Notes under the pieces: model-generated
Told to the model about the DNA's origin: nothing
What the model saw: only the letters and a program-made list of their open reading frames with translations
The model's database searches: none
Shown here: positions 59,822 to 64,000 of the stretch, piece by piece
Position numbering within the stretch: the stretch's first letter is position 1
Layout of the letters: each line of letters starts with the position of its first letter
NCBI RefSeq assembly: GCF_005925345.1
Contig: NZ_SSHJ01000003.1
Coordinates: forward strand, 1-64,000
Reading direction: 5' to 3'
Length of the DNA: 64,000 bases
From: Pedobacter ureilyticus
Lineage (GTDB): Bacteria > Bacteroidota > Bacteroidia > Sphingobacteriales > Sphingobacteriaceae
Made by a program: the position numbers and the translations under genes

Positions 59822-62005
59822 TTATTTTAAGAATAACAATTCTCTGAATTTAGGTAATGGCCATACGCTATCGTCAACAATTTGCTCTAATTTGTCGGCG
59901 TGGTAACGAATGGTATCGAAGTGTGCTTTTACTTTCTCGTCGTAAGCAATTGCTTTTTCGCGAGTATCTTCAATTTTGTTTACCTCTTTACGGTCTTCTA
60001 ACATTTTATCTACGCTGTTTTTAACAATAGATAAGTGGTTAGAAAGCTTATCGATGATAGCCAATGGCGTAGCAATGGCCTCTTTGCTTAAACCTAATTC
60101 TTTTAAACCTTTAGCGTTTTCAATTAATGAGTTTTGGTAAGCAATAACCGCTGGAATAATTTGGCTATTGGTTACATCGCCAAATACGCGAGCCTCGATT
60201 TGAAGTTTTTTGTAGAAGTTTTCTAACAAAATTTCGTGACGAGCATGTAGTTCGCGTTTGCTGAACACCTTTAGTTTTTCGAATAATTCTGTAGATTTTT
60301 CGCTTACGTAAGCATCAAGAGCTTTAGGCGTAGTTTTAATGTTCGATAAACCACGTTTTTCTGCTTCTTGCGCCCACTCATCACTATAGCCGTTACCTTC
60401 GAAACGGATGGCTTTAGATTCTTTGATGTAACGTTTGATCACGGTCATTAAAGCAACATCTTTTTTGTCGCCTTTTTTGATCAATTTGTCTACGTCTACT
60501 TTAAATTTAGTCAACTGATCTGCAACAATAGCATTTAAAACTGTCATTGGCGCAGAAGAGTTAGCCGTAGATCCTACCGCTCTTAATTCGAATTTGTTAC
60601 CAGTAAAGGCAAAAGGAGAAGTACGGTTACGGTCTGTATTATCCAACAAGATTTGAGGGATTTTAGGAATACCTAACCATAATGAGTTGTCTTCTTTTAA
60701 TTTTTTGCTTAAACGAGAGTGCTCAATTTCGTCCAAGATTTCATCTAATTGTTGACCTAAGAAGATAGAGATGATTGCTGGTGGAGCTTCGTTAGCACCT
60801 AAACGGTGATCGTTGCTTACCGATGCAATACTTGCTCTTAATAAATCTGCATGTTCGTGTACAGCTTTAATCGTGTTAACGAAGAAAGTTAAGAACATTA
60901 AGTTGTTTTTAGGCGTTTTACCTGGCGCTAATAAGTTTTTGCCAGTATCGGTAATTAACGACCAGTTATTATGTTTACCAGAACCATTAATGCCTGCATA
61001 AGGTTTCTCGTGCAACAATACTTTAAAGTTGTGACGACGAGCAACTTTTTCCATCAAATCCATCAATAATTGGTTGTGGTCGATAGCCAAGTTAATTTCC
61101 TCATAAATAGGGGCACACTCAAACTGAGATGGAGCTACTTCGTTATGACGAGTTTTTAAAGGAATACCTAATTTAATAGCTTCGTTTTCGAAATCTACCA
61201 TGTAAGCAAAAACACGCTCTGGAATAGAGCCAAAGTAGTGATCTTCTAATTGTTGTCCTTTTGCAGACATGTGACCAAATAAAGCACGGCCAGTTAACAC
61301 TAAATCTGGGCGGGCGTTAAATAAAGCTAAGTCTACTAAGAAATATTCTTGCTCAATACCTAAAGATGCATTTACTTTAGATACGCTTTTATCGAAATAT
61401 TGGCAAACTTCTACAGCGGCTTTATCGATAGCAGAAAGTGCTTTTAACAAAGGCGCTTTGTAGTCAAGTGCCTCGCCCGTGTAGGCAACAAATACAGTTG
61501 GAATACAAAGTGTTTTACCAGCAGAGTTTTCCATAATGAAAGCTGGAGAAGAAGGATCCCATGCAGTGTAACCACGAGCTTCGAACGTGTTACGGATACC
61601 TCCGTTAGGGAAGCTCGATGCGTCTGGCTCTTGTTGTACCAAAGCACTACCGGCAAACTTTTCGATGGCGCCGTCGCCACTTGGTTCAAAGAAAGAGTCG
61701 TGCTTTTCTGCAGTAGATCCAGTTAGCGGTTGAAACCAGTGGGTGTAGTGAGTAACACCTTTGCTCATTGCCCAAGATTTCATCGCGGCTGCAATTTGAT
61801 TTGCATCATCTTGGTTAATTAATTCGCCTTGATTAATAGAAGAAATTAGTTTTTCAAAAACATCTTTAGAAAGATATTCTTTCATCTTCTTTTTGTCGAA
61901 AACATTTGAGCCGTAGAAATCTGAAAGTTTGGTAGATGGTGCTGATATTTCAGGAATTTCTCTGTTTTGTGCTTCTTTTAGTGCTATGGTTCTTAAGCTT
62001 TTCAT
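59822..62005 (-). CDS. Glutamine synthetase type III
   Basis: 727 residues, typical for GSIII and much longer than GSI. Landmarks include the N-terminal MKSLRTIALKEAQNREIPEI, THWFQPLTGSTAEKHDSFFEP, FENEAIKLGIPLKTRHNEVAPSQFE, HEKPYAGINGSGKHNNWS (ATP site), RLGANEAPPAI and NRTSPFAFTGNKFELRAVGS. It forms glutamine from glutamate and ammonia. TTG at 62029 extends the frame by eight codons, but ATG 62005 gives the conserved start. The spacer upstream is AT-rich; no -24/-12 promoter was seen. Confidence 0.95.
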   Translation of the reverse strand: MKSLRTIALKEAQNREIPEISAPSTKLSDFYGSNVFDKKKMKEYLSKDVFEKLISSINQGELINQDDANQIAAAMKSWAMSKGVTHYTHWFQPLTGSTAEKHDSFFEPSGDGAIEKFAGSALVQQEPDASSFPNGGIRNTFEARGYTAWDPSSPAFIMENSAGKTLCIPTVFVAYTGEALDYKAPLLKALSAIDKAAVEVCQYFDKSVSKVNASLGIEQEYFLVDLALFNARPDLVLTGRALFGHMSAKGQQLEDHYFGSIPERVFAYMVDFENEAIKLGIPLKTRHNEVAPSQFECAPIYEEINLAIDHNQLLMDLMEKVARRHNFKVLLHEKPYAGINGSGKHNNWSLITDTGKNLLAPGKTPKNNLMFLTFFVNTIKAVHEHADLLRASIASVSNDHRLGANEAPPAIISIFLGQQLDEILDEIEHSRLSKKLKEDNSLWLGIPKIPQILLDNTDRNRTSPFAFTGNKFELRAVGSTANSSAPMTVLNAIVADQLTKFKVDVDKLIKKGDKKDVALMTVIKRYIKESKAIRFEGNGYSDEWAQEAEKRGLSNIKTTPKALDAYVSEKSTELFEKLKVFSKRELHARHEILLENFYKKLQIEARVFGDVTNSQIIPAVIAYQNSLIENAKGLKELGLSKEAIATPLAIIDKLSNHLSIVKNSVDKMLEDRKEVNKIEDTREKAIAYDEKVKAHFDTIRYHADKLEQIVDDSVWPLPKFRELLFLK

Positions 62006-62200
62006 TGATTTGTTTAAATTTTTATCCAAAAATATGAAATTTTGTGATTTTTACTCTGAAAATTATTAAAAAAATGAAAAAAAATATTTTTTGATACAAA
62101 TTTTTGATTTTTTAGGGTGTTTTGTGTGTTTTTTGTGTTGCGGAAATTGTTTTATGGATTTTTATGAAAGTATGCATCATAGCTAAAAATCCTTATAGCT

Positions 62201-63070
62201 ATGTTTAATAAATCATCAAATTTATACGATAGCGAGTGGCTCGCTCTCGTATTTGCTAACAGAAACCAAAACTATGGTGCTTACGAATTGAGAAGCCATT
62301 CTGCTAACCGGATGTTGAAAGCTTTCTTTATAGCGGCGCCGTTATTTGTAGGTGCTTTTGTAGCGCCATCAATTATTTCTGCACTTAAAGGTGCTCCAGA
62401 AGTTATAGATCAGACAAAAATAGTTGGTGTAGAACTTGATAACATCATACGAGAGTTACCACCCAAAGAGTTACCAAAGGTAGAAGAAGTAGCTGCTCCC
62501 GAAGAGGTTGTGCAAAAGAAATCGGTTGCTCCAAAGGTAAAATCAGTGGGTATGACAGATAATATCAAAGTTGTTAAAGATGATTTGGTTACTGCCCAGC
62601 CGCCAACTACTGATGATTTAAAAGGTGCTTTAATTGCCAGTACTACGCAAGATGGCATTGCTAGTAAAGGAAATGCTGGTTTAGAAACGGCTACTGGTGG
62701 TACTGGAGAAGGAATTGGAATTGGCGGCAATGGCACTGGAGGTAATGATATCCATAATGTTGCTACCGTAGATGTTTATCCAGAATTTCCAGGTGGGATG
62801 GATGCCTGGGCAAAATATATCCAAAGAAATTTGCGCTATCCTAGTATGGCATCAGAAAATGGTATACAGGGTAAAGTGTTTTTGAGCTTTGTAGTAGAAA
62901 AAGACGGCACCATTACCGACGTAAAAGTAACCCGAGGCATTGGCTACGGCTGTGATGACGAAGCTATGAGGGTTATTAAAAAATCGCCACGCTGGAAAGC
63001 GGGCATGCAAAATAACCTGCCAGTTAGGGTAAGATATAACATGCCTATTAGTTATATGATGCAAAATTAG
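62201..63070 (+). CDS. TonB-family energy transducer
   Basis: 289 residues. A cytoplasmic N-terminus (NRNQNYGAYELR, frequent in Bacteroidota TonB) precedes one TM helix at about 40-60, a proline/glutamate/valine linker (ELPPKELPKVEEV), a Gly-rich spacer and a C-terminal TonB domain (about 205-289: YPEFPGGMDAWAKYIQRNLRYP ... GKVFLSFVVEKDGTITDV). It transmits inner-membrane energy to SusC-type receptors, possibly including the one in this window, but it is not near their operon. Confidence 0.9.
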   Translation: MFNKSSNLYDSEWLALVFANRNQNYGAYELRSHSANRMLKAFFIAAPLFVGAFVAPSIISALKGAPEVIDQTKIVGVELDNIIRELPPKELPKVEEVAAPEEVVQKKSVAPKVKSVGMTDNIKVVKDDLVTAQPPTTDDLKGALIASTTQDGIASKGNAGLETATGGTGEGIGIGGNGTGGNDIHNVATVDVYPEFPGGMDAWAKYIQRNLRYPSMASENGIQGKVFLSFVVEKDGTITDVKVTRGIGYGCDDEAMRVIKKSPRWKAGMQNNLPVRVRYNMPISYMMQN

Positions 63071-63096
63071 TTTTTGAGTTGGTATTGATTTGCGAC

Positions 63097-63125
63097 AGCG
63101 ATGGAAGAAATTTCATCGCTTTTTT
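63097..63125 (+). terminator. Rho-independent terminator of the TonB gene
   Basis: Stem agcgatggaa / tttcatcgct (10 pairs, one G-T) with a 4-base loop and six T, after the TonB stop. Confidence 0.88.
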
Positions 63126-63162
63126 GGTTTTTAATTGCTAATTGCAGTATTTTTATAAGCAC

Positions 63163-64000
63163 ATGCTTAAAATTTTACAGAGAGAAGATTGGGTTGCCGA
63201 AATAGAAAAGGTTAGACCTTTGAAAATGAATGAGGAACTTTCTGTTGTAAGCTTTTTATGCCAAGAGTATGCATTGGTACCTGCCTACTTTTTATATCAT
63301 ATTAAAAATAATTTGGTGATTAGCTATGTTGCGCTGACAAAACGAAAGAAAATTATACATCCTTCTCATTTCTTCTATTCTTCATTTTGGATAAAAGAAA
63401 CTTTAAGTGAAAATCAATATTGCGAATATCTTGATGGTTTTTTAAATGCTTTACTGAAATTGTATCAACGTGTAGAGATAAAACTTCCAGTAGGAATAGA
63501 TGATATGCGCCCTTTTTTATGGCAACATTTTTCGGTTAATAACTATTATACATATTTAAAAAAGCTGGATAGCTTGGATTATCATACGGTAACCGAAAAA
63601 AATATTAGAAAAGCAAGAGAAATAGGATATGAGTGTAGATGGGAGCCTTTAACTAAGACTAGTTTAGAATTGAATTTACAGATTTTTAAAGATTTTAAAG
63701 TCTACAGTTCTACAAGCATAAGAAAAATTGAAAGACTAATGTTAGCAATGCAGCGTAATAGATACCTTGCTAGTTTTAATTGTTATAATAACGATGAACT
63801 TGTAGCTTCTAACCTTATTTTCTTAGATAAAAACAATAAAATAGCCTATACCGTATTGCTTAACAAAACATCTAGATCTAATAAAGACGATGTACACTCG
63901 TTGTTGCATGACTTCTTTTTTACGAAATTGAATGAAGACGGCTATGAATGCGTTGACTTGCTGGGAGGTGATATGCGTGGAATAGCTCCTTTCAAATCAA
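63163..64000 (+). CDS. GNAT/FemAB-like acyltransferase, 3' end beyond window
   Basis: An open frame from ATG 63163 runs to the window edge without a stop (279 complete codons). The translated start MLKILQREDWVAEIEKVRP, the middle FWIKETLSENQYCEYLDGF and the late part SSTSIRKIERLMLAMQRNR, then NDELVASNLIF and FFTKLNEDGYECVDLLGG look like a GNAT/FemAB-type acyl or aminoacyl transferase. The exact substrate is unknown. It is partial, so residue-level claims are limited. It starts 37 bases after the TonB terminator. Confidence 0.65.
   Translation, partial: MLKILQREDWVAEIEKVRPLKMNEELSVVSFLCQEYALVPAYFLYHIKNNLVISYVALTKRKKIIHPSHFFYSSFWIKETLSENQYCEYLDGFLNALLKLYQRVEIKLPVGIDDMRPFLWQHFSVNNYYTYLKKLDSLDYHTVTEKNIRKAREIGYECRWEPLTKTSLELNLQIFKDFKVYSSTSIRKIERLMLAMQRNRYLASFNCYNNDELVASNLIFLDKNNKIAYTVLLNKTSRSNKDDVHSLLHDFFFTKLNEDGYECVDLLGGDMRGIAPFKS

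Noticed and set aside
62006..62200. Sigma-54 promoter for glutamine synthetase
   Set aside because: No GG-N10-GC pattern with the usual -24/-12 context was found on the minus strand.

Overview
The window looks like chromosomal DNA from a Bacteroidota bacterium of the Sphingobacteriaceae, most like Pedobacter. The evidence is AT-rich DNA, promoters of the TTTG / TAnnTTTG type, SusC/SusD pairs, PorP/SprF proteins with type IX secretion (T9SS) C-terminal domains, a type III glutamine synthetase, 7TMR-DISM kinases and the DUF2339/DUF3999 pair. The species call is inference; no rRNA lies in the window.

Layout. 1-2174 is the right edge of a mobile element: a possible IS21-type end remnant, a small ORF, and a large serine recombinase whose reading frame runs out across the terminator and the antisense strand of a tRNA-His gene. 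2471-7810 is a probable iron- or redox-responsive operon (exported ankyrin protein, DUF2271 protein, PepSY/flavodoxin/reductase fusion, ApbE flavinyltransferase) behind a near-perfect 23-bp palindrome at its promoter. 7812-12928 holds a LysE-type exporter, two FucP-family sugar porters, an SRPBCC protein and a dCMP deaminase. 12953-23577 holds a TPR histidine kinase, guaA, a lipoprotein related to periplasmic binding proteins, an RsmB-like rRNA methyltransferase and DUF3999/DUF2339.

23603-30833 is the most unusual block. Five tightly packed minus-strand genes encode an E1/ThiF-like plus nitroreductase fusion (Rv1355c-like), an acyltransferase whose layout recalls autoinducer and N-acyl amino acid synthases, a 7TMR-DISM sensor kinase, a receiver-kinase hybrid and a lone receiver. 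A second lone receiver is divergent. I read this as a candidate small-molecule synthesis and sensing module.

30965-40078 is a tandem duplication of a T9SS pair: a giant PKD-repeat adhesin with an IgGFc-binding-like N-terminus and a gliding-type C-terminus, each followed by a PorP/SprF partner. 40079-42612 holds rpoN, mscL and an NTF2-like protein. 42613-57821 is a pectin utilisation locus: LacI regulator, SusC, SusD, surface glycan-binding protein, two rhamnogalacturonan acetylesterases, pectin methylesterase, PL1 lyase, GH28 and GH43. 57912-64000 holds purM, a repeat-rich spacer, the glutamine synthetase, a TonB protein and the 5' part of a FemAB/GNAT-like acyltransferase cut by the window end.

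Short mobile repeats recur. One REP hairpin is embedded in the coding sequence of the ApbE signal peptide, a MITE-like element sits inside the pectin operon, and tandem repeats touch the ends of several genes.
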